64,000 nt of DNA, taken from Stictocephala bisonia. Lineage: Eukaryota > Arthropoda > Insecta > Hemiptera > Membracidae. The stretch is from NCBI GenBank assembly GCA_035578905.1, contig JAQJVL010000155.1:1529501-1593500 (forward strand), read 5' to 3'. Every line of letters starts with the position of its first letter. The stretch's first letter is position 1. Below, piece by piece: positions 48,403 to 59,657 of the stretch. A model generated the notes under the pieces. That model saw only the letters and a list, made by a program, of their open reading frames with translations. It was not told the origin of the DNA and searched no databases. Position numbers and translations under genes: made by a program.

Positions 48403-48589
48403 GTCAGACATATTCCAGCTACTGTATTTGAGGGATAAGTGTTGTGGATGCTGAAGGCGTTAGTTATATTCTAATTTTTCTAAATAATAAAACAACATCC
48501 ACTTAATGGTTGCCATCGGAGTGGGTATTACTGAAAAAATTGCGTGTCAGTGTTGAGTAGACACTCCTCCTTGAGCTAGGATGTTTTCA

Positions 48590-49012
48590 AGGTGAGAGAA
48601 CTGAGTATGAGACTTAGGCGTGTATTGATCACTCTTGAGGCTGATGGAAAATGAGTATTGTATTATGAGTAGAGCAATGAGTGTAGTTATTTTTACGATC
48701 TAAAGTTGACTATTTCTTATCAAGAGCCATTTATTAACAGTGGGATATCCAGGGCAACTAATAGACCTCCAATTTATAGTGGAGTTCGAACCGAAAATTG
48801 TATTAGTAGACTATAATTTTCAGCAAACTAACAATCATCCTATCCTTTGTACAACAATCGACTCCTGACAACGGCCCCCCATGAACTTCTCTAGTAGTGT
48901 TCATGTTGATGTCAACCATTGAACGGAGTCATGTCCATGTTAAGATGACTGAGAACAGAGCCTACAATGTACACAGCATTTAGCCTCTAAGTAGCTGGAT
49001 CACAGCACTACG
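48590..49012 (-). repeat. tRNA-related SINE (family S), long-head form, diverged
   Basis: Collinear with 33000-33432 in the same orientation: GAGTGTAGTTATTTTTACGA, AGAGCCATTTATTAACAG, GTGGAGTTCGAACCGAAAA (complement of B-box GGTTCGAAC), CATGAACTTCTCTAGTAGTG and CTAAGTAGCTGGATCACAGC. It lacks the extreme 3' tail block. Confidence 0.7.
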
Positions 49013-49112
49013 CCACAGTACCACTGCATGTGTATTGTATAGTATATGTATGGGCATGTGGGTGGGTCAATGCCATGGCACATGTATGGGGGGAGGTTAT
49101 GTGGGTCAATTT
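49013..49112 (+). repeat. 31-bp-core minisatellite, about three units
   Basis: CAGTACCACTGCATGTGTAT, GTATGGGCATGTGGGTGGGT and CACATGTATGGGGGGAGG directly abut the SINE head. Confidence 0.75.
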
Positions 49113-50204
49113 AATTATCAATTTTAAGTTTAATGTTAGAAAATTCTGCACAATTTTTCCAACCATAAAGCTATATGTAGGACAAAATATTTATATGCAT
49201 TTCTACTGATAAAAACATCATTTTCTTGTTTCAAAATCGATTAATTATCTACTATGAAAATAAAAATTTCAGAGTAAAAAATGACAAGGCTCCTAATCTA
49301 TATAGAAACCAATAATATTATAAATTTATTTATGGACATGAATGTAATTTAGGTCTTTTTAAATTATTATAAGCATTTATTTTTATTTAAATCCAATAGT
49401 TTCTTTAAGGGTTAATATCATCACTCCCCCACAAGGCCAATGTGCATACCCATACTATCTGGACTTACGATGCTAATTGAACCTCTGCCCCCACTGCCAT
49501 AATCTCCCCTCCCCACGCCCAATATCCTGGCCATTACTACAACATGTGTCTATGTAACCATGTTTAGGGTGTGGATTACTGATTTCATCTCTACATGCAC
49601 CTACACCAATTACACCCACTGAATTTTGTCTTTTAATGCAAGGCTTATTATAGTGAAGCAGGGAGATGCATTTTTCACTATTCCTAGAACGTTGTATCAT
49701 TTAATGATAGTAACAGGACATATTTAATACTCAGGATGGCATTGTACCAGTGCAGATATTTATAGATAAATAAGGAAGGAAATGTTACAGTGAAACATAA
49801 AAAGCAATAACATTCAATTAGCTTATACTGTGTGTTTGAGATGATGAATTAGTATCTTTTGAGGCAAGATTAGATATCTAGATCCAGTTCTTGTACACTA
49901 ACTCTTAGAGAGCTATTTTTATTATTTAATTTATAGAATTTTTATATAATTTATAGGCATTTTGTTTGATTCTAACAACTAATTTTGTATAACCTTCAAA
50001 AATATGAATGACTCAAGTTGACAAACTTATAAACACATTCAAAAATAAACTTTTTCTGAGCTGCTGCAGGTTTGAGTTCCTTATAAATATCGGTTAAAAA
50101 AAAAATTACTTATTATATTTTATTTAATAACTGTAATTTCCTTATACTGAAATTTTTCTCTGTATTTTGTTTGAAATTTACGACTTACTGAACGAGAAAT
50201 ACAG
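49113..50204. other. AT-rich, no feature recognised
   Basis: A GC-richer patch at 49430-49520 with CCCCCACTGCC; no gene recognised. Confidence 0.5.
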
Positions 50205-50325
50205 TGGTAGTAAGATGAATGTGTTGCATTCCACTCAGGTAAAGAATGGATACCAGTGATTTCCATATAATTTGTCAATTTTTTTATATTGACCCAAATT
50301 CTGTGGAATCATTCCTTTTTAGGTG
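50205..50325 (+). repeat. Family B dispersed repeat, diverged copy
   Basis: GTGTTGCATTCCACTCAGGT then AAAGAATGGATACCAG, TTTCCATATAATTTGTCAAT and TGTGGAATCATTCC follow the order seen at 12096. Confidence 0.65.
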
Positions 50326-50452
50326 CAGAAGATAAATTAATTTTGATAAAAACATAAAGATGTGCTTTTAACTTATCATATAGCTATGTGTATTACCTTT
50401 ATGTCTAACTTTGTGGTTTGTCTGAGATACTAATATAACCCAATCACCCACC

Positions 50453-51010
50453 CCATACAAAGTTAAAAAGACTTCCAGCTAGCCACCTCATATGACATTG
50501 ACGACCCCTCCATTAACTCATTTAAGTACAATGTCCTCCCTATCATCCATACCGTACAAAGTTGAAAAGTTTTCTGGCTAGCCACCTCGTGCGACATTGA
50601 CGACCCCTCCATCAACTCATTTAAATACGATATCCAATCAATCATCCATTCCGTACAAAGTTGAAAAGTCTTCCATCTAGCCACCTCGAGCGACATTAAT
50701 GACCCCTCCAACCACTCCCTCAAGTACCATGTCCTCCCAATCACCCATCCCGTACAAAGTTGAAAAGTCTTCCATCTAGCCACCTCGTGCGACATTAATG
50801 ACCCCTCCAACCACTCCCTCAAGTACCATATCCTCCCAATCACCCATCCCATACAAAGTTGAAAAGTCTTCCAGCTAGCCACCTCGTGTTATATTGATGT
50901 GCCCTCCAACTACTTCCTAAAGTACGATGTCCTCCCAATCACCCATCCCGTACAAAGTTGAAAAGTATCCCAGCTAGCTACCTCGTGTGACATTGATGTG
51001 CCCTCCAACC
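50453..51010 (-). repeat. 99-bp satellite, about 5.5 units
   Basis: CCGTACAAAGTTGAAAAGTC begins units at about 50455, 50553, 50654, 50752, 50851 and 50951 (spacing 98-101). Each holds TCTTCCATCTAGCCACCTCG and CCACTCCCTCAAGTACCATG. The unit is near a multiple of three, which creates long minus-strand frames; not a gene. Confidence 0.93.
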
Positions 51011-51029
51011 ACTCCCTCAAGTACCATGT

Positions 51030-51270
51030 ATATAACCCACCCATACACGTACAGTAGTTTTGAACCATGCCCATACACGCATAGTGGTCTTGACCCACCC
51101 ACTCGCCCATACACGCGCAGTAGTCTTGAACCACCCGCCCGCTCATACACGTACAGTGGTCTTGAACCACCCACCCGCCCATACACGCGTAGTGATCTTG
51201 ACCCACCCACCCGCCCATACACGTAGTGGTCTTGAACCACCCACCCGCCCATACACGTACAGTGGTCTTG
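51030..51270 (-). repeat. 31-bp-core minisatellite, about eight units
   Basis: CCCATACACGTACAGTGGTC then TTGAACCACCCACCCG repeated; the complement of the 1-1003 core. It interrupts the 99-bp satellite. Confidence 0.92.
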
Positions 51271-51384
51271 GGCACTGTGTTTATTTTAATATTTTAACTA
51301 AATTTAAATAAACAATTGGATTTTATTAAAAATAAATACTCTTACACATTTAAAGATACCAAAAATGTATTCATAACTATAAAT

Positions 51385-51545
51385 CACCCATTTCTTACAA
51401 ATTTAAAGAGTCTTCCAGCTAGCCACCTTACGCGACATTGACAACCCCTCTAACCAGTCTCTCAAGTACGATGAATCTGCCTTCCCAATCACCCATCTCG
51501 TAAGATGTTAAACTCTCCCAGCTAGCCTACTCATTCTACCCACCC
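51385..51545 (-). repeat. 99-bp satellite, two decayed units
   Basis: AATCACCCATTTCTTACAAA, GTCTTCCAGCTAGCCACCTT and CACCCATCTCGTAAGATGTT resume the satellite beyond the 31-bp-core array. Confidence 0.8.
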
Positions 51546-52469
51546 AAGACTAACTTATAGAGGGCCACCACAACTACTCACATCAACATCTTTGTACATT
51601 TATATTTTAGTGGGCTAATTAAATTAAATTATATTTTAACATAATAAAAATAGATTATTATTTACTTTACTTATTTTCAAGGTAAGTTTTAGTTTCAACT
51701 TTAATTTCTCTAATTATTTTAAAATAAGACTATAACTTATATCTTTTGTGAAAATCTTTTCTTTTAAAAATAAAAGTGTACATTTTGGCATAAATTATAA
51801 CCCTTTGAAATATTTGCAAGGCATACTACTATAATTAGGCTTTAGTACCTTACCATGTTGCATATTTTTCCACAGACTACTACCACGTACGTGGATTGTT
51901 GTTACATATTTACATAGCCTCCAATGCAACTATTGTTGCAGATAACAAACATCTACATGTCAATAGGTTATTACTGCAGTTTAGTTTGAGTGTGTTAACC
52001 GATATAATATTGGGTTATGTTACTCTAATAATATGAGAGGCTTTACGCTGTGACAGGACAAACTATTGTGTCATAATCACATTTATTAATTAATTTTTAT
52101 TTTCTTTGACGAGTAACGTGCAGTATATAATCTCTAACATTTTAAGGTTATAACATATAAATTTAAGCTGTTTAGAGTAATAAAATGACTCATTGAAATG
52201 TAGGTATTTTCCAACAATCCTAAAATACCCTATCCTGAAAAAAACTTAAATGAACGCTACATATACATGGCTTTGTTAAAAATTGTGCTTTAATGAATAT
52301 GAATATTGAAGATGAAACTCTAAAATCAGACATATTGTTTAGAATTTTGTAAACTTAGGTTAACTATTTCCTTTCTTTAAAATTAAAAAAAAATCATATC
52401 GGTTAATTAATAACCATTGATCAAACAACTGGGCTACTATAAATTAAATTTGTTAGCATTACTGTATTA
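51546..52469. other. AT-rich, no feature recognised
   Basis: Nothing recognised up to the transposon end. Confidence 0.5.
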
Positions 52470-52988
52470 TACAGGGTGTTCGGTAAAAGTGTTCCAATAA
52501 TTTATGATGTTATTGTACACATTAAAATAAACAAAAAAGTTCCTATAAACATAGGTCCTAAAACCTATAGTTTTCCGTCTATCTGTCTGTATGTGTTTTT
52601 TACATAAAAATATATAAATTGAGAACCACTTATAGTACAGTTATGAAATTTTGTAGTTATGTTTACCTTTTGTATTTCCACTTGAAAAAAAATATGAACA
52701 AAATATCTTTACCCGTTTCAAAATGGCGGCCAATTGAAAATTTTGATGTTTAATTACGCAAAAACTACCCCCTGTATAAAAATGTTACAAGAATAATAAA
52801 CATTTGGAAATGTTTTTCTAAAACTAATGGTGTTTGTTTCATTCAAATCAGATAAAAAACAACTGAGCTGTACTAAAACACATAAAACCATGTTTTACAT
52901 TAGTACACAACAGGAAGTATACTTTTCTAGACTGTTGTACTCTGAACAGCTGATTTAAAGCCAATGATCTGATTATTGTGAACATAAA
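52470..52988 (+). repeat. Left terminal inverted repeat
   Basis: Pairs with 54401-54916. Shared internal blocks include CATAGGTCCTAAAACCTATA, TTTCAAAATGGCGGCCAAT, ACTACCCCCTGTATAAAAAT and CTGAACAGCTGATTTAAAGC. The inner block with CCCCCTGTATA resembles a second, internal transposon end. Confidence 0.95.
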
Positions 52989-53102
52989 TGTTTTACATTA
53001 GTACATACTCATTGAATATGAAGGTCAAATAAAAAAAATTAGAAAACAACTAACATTTATTAATGGTAAATTTATTACATTAAAAAATTAAAATTATTAA
53101 GC

Positions 53103-54152
53103 TTATAATAATTGCTCAAAGTGGCGGCCTCCGTTTAAAATGCAGGCATCCAAGCGCCTCCTCATTGACTGGCGGACTCTTTCAAAAATGCCAGGTGTCT
53201 GCTGAATTGTAGCAATGCCATTTAATATCCTTGCTCGCAACTCTTCGATGTTATCTACAGGAGTGGAATAAACCAGTGACTTTAGGTGGCCCCATAGGAA
53301 AAAGTCTAAAGGATTAAGGTCGGGGGACCTAGCTGGCCAAGGAATTGGGCCTCCACGACCGATCCATTTGTTGTTGTACGCTCCATCCAAATAGTTTCTA
53401 AAATTTAAACTGAAATGGGCTGGAGCACCGTCCTGCATAAACCACATACTGTTGCGGGTATTCAGTGGCAAATCTTCAAGAATAGTTGGAAGGTCATCAG
53501 TCAAAAAATGTAAATATGTCTGGCCGTTAAGAATGTTCGGTAAAAAGCTTACAAACAAATTGTCACCAATTATGCCAGCCCAAACATTTAAAGAAAACTG
53601 ATATTGGTGATTAACCTGTGTAATTGCATGTGGGTTATCGATGGACCAAATGTGTGAGTTGTGAGAATTAATAATCATGGTTCTTGAAAATTTGGCCTCA
53701 TCCGTGAATAACACCTTATTCAAGAAATGTGGGTTCACACATTTTCGAATAAACCACTGAGAAAGCTGGATTCGGGGATGGTAATCACTAGGTAGCAGTG
53801 AGTGAACTTTTTGTACGTGGTAAGGATGAAGTTGTTGTTCATGTAGTATAGTCCAGACTGTTTCACAGCTAACATTGAACTGAAAACCAAGTTCTCTAAT
53901 ACTTTTATTGGGGTGGTCTGCTATGACATCCAATATGGATTCTTCCAATTCAGGTGTTCTTACTGAAACCTGTCGGCCAGAGTTACCTGTTTTTTGGTGT
54001 GAAAAGCTTCCAGTCTCTGCAAGTCGTCAATGAATTGTTGAAAATGTTTTATTACAAGGTAACACACGATTTGGAAAACGTTCCTGATACAGTCTTCTTG
54101 CCTCAGTACCACTACAATTAGCAAGGCCATATATTAGATGCATATCTGCCAT
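53103..54152 (-). pseudogene. DD41D mariner-like transposase with one premature stop
   Basis: Cut-and-paste transposase, 349 codons from ATG (54150-54152) to TAA (53103-53105). Start chosen because MADMHLIYGLANCSGTEARR plus RLYQERFPNR is the usual N-terminus of the insect DUF4817-type helix-turn-helix domain. Codon 42 is TGA (54027-54029, in IH*RLAETGSF) where Arg is expected; CGA to TGA is a single CpG transition. A second helix-turn-helix (SIRELGFQFNVSCETVW) lies near residues 84-105. Catalytic residues by position: Asp151 in FTDEAKF, Asp241 in QDGAPAH, Asp283 in SPDLNPLDFFLWG. The gap between the last two is 41 residues (DD41D), unlike DD34D mariner or DD34E Tc1. The family has a known DD41D group (rosa-like). 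Everything after the stop is open and looks under recent constraint. A downstream in-frame Met at 53948 would omit the first DNA-binding domain. Confidence 0.93.
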
Positions 54153-54400
54153 TTCTGAATTGGTAAAGTTATGAATTCCATTATTTTACATTTCTTGTTG
54201 ATAATGAAATGAAACTAAACGACAAACACTCACTAATTAAAGCAAACAATTAACTACAGTATAACTAATTAAAATTGCATGTTTTATTGCAATACTAAAG
54301 TACTTGGCACAAAGCTTTTACAGTACAGAAGAAATAGGTTATTTAAGTTACGTGTTAATGCCAACAATGACAGAAACATTCTTTTATAACCTTAAATAAA

Positions 54401-54916
54401 CATATGTTCACAATAATTAGATCATTGGCTTTAAATCAGCTGTTCAGAGTACAACAGTCTAAAAAAGTATACTTCCTGTTGTGTACTAATGTAAAACATG
54501 GTTTTATGTGTTTTAGTACAGCTCAGTTGTTTTTTATCTGATTTGAATGAAACAAACACTATTAGTTTTAGAAAAACATTTCCAAATGTTTATTATTCTT
54601 GTAACATTTTTATACAGGGGGTAGTGTTTGCGTAATTAAACATCAAAATTTTTGATTGGCCGCCATTTTGAAACGGGTAAAGATATTTTGTTCATATTGT
54701 TTTCTCAAGTGGAAATACAAAAGGTAAACATAACTACAAAATTTCATAACTGTACTATAAGTGGTTCTCAATTTATACATTTTTATGTAAAAAACACATA
54801 CAGACAGATAGACGGAAAACTATAGGTTTTAGGACCTATGTTTATAGGAACTTTTTTATTTTAATGTGTACAATAACATCATAAATTATTGGAACACTTT
54901 TACCGAACACCCTGTA
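54401..54916 (-). repeat. Right terminal inverted repeat
   Basis: Inverse of 52470-52988 with a few substitutions, for example in the block next to GGCCGCCATTTTGAAAC. Ends CCGAACACCCTGTA. Confidence 0.95.
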
Positions 54917-55141
54917 TAAAACAGGTAATTTCCTAAGAAACTAAATATATGTGGTAAAATAAAGTACCTATAATTACTTCTTGGAGAACTTAGTCGGAAA
55001 AAAGTTTCTCAGCCGGTGAATTAAAAAAGTAACACAAAAAATAACGGTCCTATAATTATTTGGATAGCTTAGTTTACAACATTCAGTACATTAGAAAATG
55101 TTTCAAGTAATTCACAATTTGAATTTAAAAAAATATAATAC

Positions 55142-55424
55142 AAGTGAACGTCACACAACACAAATATATTACAATATAAGCACAAATATATTACAATACA
55201 AGTACAAAATGTTCAAATATTATGGTAATCGATTTTGGTGAACCACGTTCACCTTACTCAGACCAGAGGGATTCACAAAAGGGACGATTCTTTTGTGAAT
55301 CCCTCTGGTCTGAGGAAGGTGAACGTGGTTCACCAAAATCGATTACCATAATATTTGAACATTTTGTACTTGTATTGTAATATATTTGTGCTTATATTGT
55401 AATACATTTTTTTGTGACATTCAC
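55142..55424. mobile_element. Two Penelope-like 3' ends, head to head (large palindrome)
   Basis: Left arm 55142-55274 (minus orientation) and right arm 55291-55424 (plus) are near-perfect inverted copies around a centre at ~55282 (GGGACGATTC). Each arm contains GGGATTCACAAAAG or its inverse, the ribozyme-like hairpin, CGATTACCATAATATTTG and TTGTACTTGTATTGTAATAT. The right arm continues as the distal tail to about 55470. No ORF is attached. Penelope-like elements are known for inverted terminal arrangements; alternatively two insertions. Confidence 0.85.
55306..55348 (+). ncRNA. Hammerhead-like motif, mutated copy
   Basis: TGGT, CTGAGGA, extra A, perfect stem II GGTGAAC/GTTCACC with loop GTG, then AAAA where GAAA is required, TCGATT and ACCA. 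The G-to-A change in GAAA should abolish cleavage. The mirrored copy (minus strand, about 55268-55226) also has AAAA and reads CTGAGTA in the core. Confidence 0.45.
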
Positions 55425-55470
55425 TTTTACTGTATCTGTACCAACACGTATTATGCTAATTAAAAAAACT

Positions 55471-56324
55471 ATTAAAAAATATAAACAAATATGTTATGGC
55501 CTTTGAAGTTTCATTGACCTCTTTCTTTCATATGTAGTCTATAGAAAAACTGTTCCCACCCCACCCCCTTATTTATGTATAGAAAACTGCTCTGCCATAA
55601 TGCAGTGTTGAATATGTCCTATTACCCAATATTAAACTAGAATAGGCTACGTCTACATTTCATATAAAAAAAAGATATTGTTGAAACCGTTGTTTCCTGT
55701 ATTTAAGCTTGTTTAGCTACTATTTATAAATGTAATTGCATTTAAAAATTCAAAGTATGTACTGACATAGATACAAGTAGTTGGAATCACTAACCCACGC
55801 CCTTAACATGGGTAAATAGACACGTTGTAGTAATGGTTAGGAATAGGGGGTTTATGACAAGAGGGGGGGGGGGGAGGAGCTAATTAGCACCATGTGCCCA
55901 GATATTGATATGCCCATGTATGGCCTTGTCGGGGTGTGATGGTAATAACTAAATTTAACTAAACAACTATATTTCATTCAAAATAAATACTCAAACATAT
56001 TTAAAGATACAAAAATATATTCATAACTATTGATATATTTAAAAATTATATATTTATCCATGGTCACTTAAGTTAAATAGTAATATATGTATAAAGCTTG
56101 TGATTATTTACAGTCTTAAGAAAAATATATTACAGTAAATATATCCATAAAACAAGTTAAGAGTTCTATCAAAAATTATTTCTGAATTTTTTATATAAAG
56201 GTGCTAGTCTAATTGTAAGTAGTAAATGAGTTGAGGAAATAAATGAAAGCACTTTCTTTATGGAAATTATGGCTACCTAAAGCGGCTTTTTAGGTAGAAA
56301 ACTCATTGAGAAACCGTGCATTAT
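55471..56324. other. AT-rich, no feature recognised
   Basis: Includes a thirteen-G-rich run at ~55862. Nothing else recognised. Confidence 0.5.
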
Positions 56325-56583
56325 TCTTATTTATTTATTTATTCATAAGATGCCGATCGTCAAGATATGGGCGAATATGGATTTCGATTGAGTGTAGATG
56401 AGCGATTGTTACAAACTAAGGCCGACTATTCTTTAGAAAGTTTCATTAATTAATAGCCCAATGACAAATGAACAGCCGGTGGTTATCAGCTGATCCTTCT
56501 CAAAATGTATTGACTCTGATTGGGATCGAACTGACAACCTTTAGCACATAAAGCTGGAATTGAACCAACTACGCTACCGACCA
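56325..56583 (-). repeat. tRNA-derived SINE, short-head form, full length
   Basis: On the minus strand it starts with a tRNA-like head: GGTAGCGTAGTTGG (A box) and, after about 30 bases, GTTCGATCCCA (B box), a normal tRNA spacing. The body then joins the family S 3' body (GGCTATTAATTAATG, CATATTCGCCCATATCTTGA, GATCGGCATCTTATG) and ends in an (AAAT)n tail. Transcription by RNA polymerase III is inferred. The head differs from the long-head copies at 33000 and 48590, although the 3' body is the same. Confidence 0.85.
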
Positions 56584-57549
56584 ATTAATTAAATTATTAA
56601 AATTTAAAAAATGTAATGGACTAAAGGCGCTGGTTAACCTTGGTTAAATGTGAAGAAAAACTTAGAAAAAATACTTTTGTTTTAAGTGTAATAAATTATT
56701 TTCCCACAAAAATGTCATCTGTACAGTTTTTTATTTGAAATTTGTATAACTATCTTTCGCTAAAAGAGTAGATTAATAATAAATAACTTAATAGCTAGTT
56801 TACTATAAATAAGAGAGTTAAATGCTTTTGTACAATTTGCGGGGTGGGTCAAGGATGGAGAGAGGAGAGGGAAACACACTGTGTGTGTGTTAGTGAGGCA
56901 TGCTCTTTGCTACTCCTAATGGCAGTTGCAATAAAATCTAAAACCAAATTCCTTGGAGAACTCCACTGGGCACCTGGATGAAGGCCCTTAAATGGTACAA
57001 TGTTATGCATTCTGTGATTGTTTACAGTTCTAAGAAAAATATACTTGGATTATAACATATACATAATGGATCTAGCTCCTGTTGAGTAATGAAATAGAAA
57101 CCTATGACTCAAGGTCTCCCATTCACTTTTTACACATTACACCACCAAAAGTTAGCATATAGGTTTCCAAACTGGGGGACCGAGACGAGTTTGAAATAAG
57201 AAATAACCCGTTAGTAATTAATGAATACGTTAGTTAATTTGCCTTCACAAATTTAAGAATACATATCAATAACAATTATCAAAATAATACGATACATTCT
57301 TAATGAGAGGCTATCATAAAATGTACAGAGCAATACATTACGTTTAGTTTATCTTACAGATCATAAAAGTATAGTGAAGTAAAGCTGCATATTAAAACGT
57401 AATTAGCATTAAAGATTATGTTTAAGTACTTTGACGTTTTACGATTTTTAAGAATATTACCACCATTTTTCAATAGTCTCAATAAAAAAAAGGCTATTGA
57501 AAAGAACAATTTAAACCTTACAGTATATAGATATTTCTATGCCCCCAAT
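56584..57549. other. AT-rich, no feature recognised
   Basis: Nothing recognised. Confidence 0.5.
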
Positions 57550-57675
57550 TCACTACCGCCGATCTACCCATATACAAACAGTGGTATTGACCCACCCATA
57601 CAAGTGCAATGGTATTAACCCACCCATACCGTACATGTTCAGTGATATTGAACCAACCACCCACCCATACAGTAT
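57550..57675 (-). repeat. 31-bp-core minisatellite, about four units
   Basis: CCCATATACAAACAGTGGTA then TTGACCCACC, CCCATACAAGTGCAATGGTA, CCCATACCGTACATGTTCAG. Confidence 0.85.
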
Positions 57676-59117
57676 TGAATAGGATTAGTTTCAGAATCAA
57701 AACAAATGCTTACAGGATATCACAACACTTAAATGTTTTAATTTTACTAAATTTTTTTTACTAAAAACTCTTTTACTAAATTTTATCAGTATGCGGTTTT
57801 ATCTCTTGGTCGCAATATCGCTTTTCCACCAAAAATTATAGGTCGTTGAAAAAGATAATATTATTTCTAAAAAAAATCAAAAACTGAGAATTCTCATATT
57901 TGATTTGAAATTATGGTTATTTTATTTAGATATACAGAAAATATTTGTTTCTTCCAACGACAATATACAGGTGAGTTAGTAACTAAATATAACAAATAAT
58001 TCACATGTTTATGAAATATTATCCTGAAGGCTAATTCCATTACCTTTTATACCTGTTTGGGAATTTATAACAGAGTTTAGGAAAAGATCACTAAATATAG
58101 AGAACCTTTTTTTTAGTTATTCCAGTGGTATTTTCTTTTTGATGTGGCCCAAAGACTGATCATTGTTGGATCCTGCAGGCTATATTAGTTTGTGATGACT
58201 ACTTACTATTTTACACAACCTGTTTCCTATTAGCTAAATAGGACTTATTATGTTGGTACCATGAAACAGCCTACACTTTCGAACAATATCTACCATAAGA
58301 CAGACACTTTAAGTGCATTGAAAAGATAACGAATTAAAAAAAGTTCGTTAACCCTTTGGTGTGTTTTGACTGTGTAATTACATCATGATCTATGAATGCA
58401 ATAATACAGTCTCAATCAGTGTTGATTTCCTTATGATAAAGCAGCACACATTTTTCTTATTTTAAATTGGCTGTATTTTTTTATTCATTAGAATATATTA
58501 TATGTAAAGTACATAAAGGAAATGCTTATATATACATTCAAATTAGTATTTAATCGTTAAAAATTATGACTGATTATATTTAATCCTAACCTGACAAACC
58601 ATACTGTTAATCTTTACCATACTGGAGAAAATTCTGAAAAAGACCCGAAAAATTCTACTTTGATGGGTTAGATGGCAAAATCAACCATGATTATTAAAAT
58701 AATAGGAATATAAATTAACTATGGATAAACACTCTTTAGTGCAAAACAACCACTGAGCTCTTTCTCATAAACAAATATGTGTATCCAATGCCCCTCTCTC
58801 CTGACCTTTTTTCTACTTACAGTATTCCAAGCTCATTGACCATAACAGGTGCTGGAAATTAACTCATAAGTAAGACTCTTGCCCAAGCCGGTCACGTAAA
58901 GACAACTAAGGACTTAAAGATTAAGGTCTTTCTTGGGAATAATTAAAACTTTCAAAATGAGCAATTTAATACAGCTTTAATATCAATAAATTATTATGAA
59001 ACATTTCTTTCAATTGTTATTTACTCTACCTAGACTTTTGTTTAGAACAATCTATCAAAGTTTTAAGTTAAAAGTTATGAATATAATACAAGGTGTAAAA
59101 TGAGTTTATTTTACCTT
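57676..59117. other. AT-rich; isolated piggyBac-like end motif
   Basis: TTAACCCTTTGGTGTG at 58353 has the TTAA-CCC form of a piggyBac-type terminus, but no inverse was found in the window. Nothing else recognised. Confidence 0.4.
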
Positions 59118-59240
59118 CCAGCAAGCGCAACTAAGTCACGAGGAGTGTAACATTTTGTGCGCCTAAGCTTTTGAATGATTTGCCCATTGCAATTAAAGGT
59201 TCATCTAGTATTGCCAATTTTAAAAATAGACTAAAATAGT
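59118..59240 (+). pseudogene. LINE C-terminal fragment
   Basis: Open frame ending in TAG at ~59240 reads ...APKLLNDLPIAIKGSSSIAN then FKNRLK. This is the stereotyped C-terminus of Jockey-type reverse transcriptases (compare YNSLPVPIKA in the 29.7-kb copy). Only about 35 codons remain and no catalytic part. Short, so the call rests on one motif. Confidence 0.5.
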
Positions 59241-59657
59241 ATTTAATTATATCTTCCTGAGTCTCTTTGTACTTATATAAGGGCACATTTTCTGTAATTG
59301 TTAAGATCTGAGTATGGTTATTGTTTGTAGTAGTGAAAGCCTAACGTCCTGCTATGAGTACATTTAGAAAATAGGTCTTGAGTCCTGAGAAAAAATGTTT
59401 GTAAAAGAAAAAAAAAAACATTTCAATTTTGTTCACTTTGGGTCGAAATAACATGTAAAAATAATTTAAAAAAAATTAAAATTGTTAATTTCAACCCTAC
59501 TTTCTGACGTACAGTACTTACATAGGGACTTTCTTACTCTATAGGAATACAATTAAAATATAACTCAAACTTTAAATTAAATTTATTGTACTATAATAAA
59601 ACCATTTTAAAAATGGGTCTTGATGTTAAAAGAGTATATAGTTACATGGAAAGTCAA

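Larger units (their letters stand above)
52470..54916 (-). mobile_element. IS630/Tc1/mariner-type transposon with ~517-bp inverted repeats
   Basis: Complete 2447-bp element. Ends are TACAGGGTGTTCGGTAAAAG and its inverse, flanked by TA at 52468-52469 and 54917-54918. The terminal inverted repeats run to about 52988 on the left and from about 54401 on the right, 516-519 bp each and nearly identical by eye. A single gene, the transposase, fills most of the ~1.4-kb interior on the minus strand. The gene has one premature stop, so this copy is probably immobile on its own, though its ends look intact. Confidence 0.95.

Noticed and set aside
50463..51275. Tryptophan-rich and Cys/His-rich minus-strand open frames
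   Set aside because: They follow the 99-bp and 31-bp repeat units exactly and are not conserved coding sequence.
53103..53948. A shorter, 281-codon intact transposase starting at 53948
   Set aside because: Family-typical N-terminal DNA-binding sequence continues upstream to 54152 in the same frame, broken only by one TGA, so the short form is a truncation.
58353..58368. TTAACCC motif as a definite piggyBac terminus
   Set aside because: No inverse partner was found in the window, and the piggyBac-like remnant has closer inverted flanks; kept only as a note.
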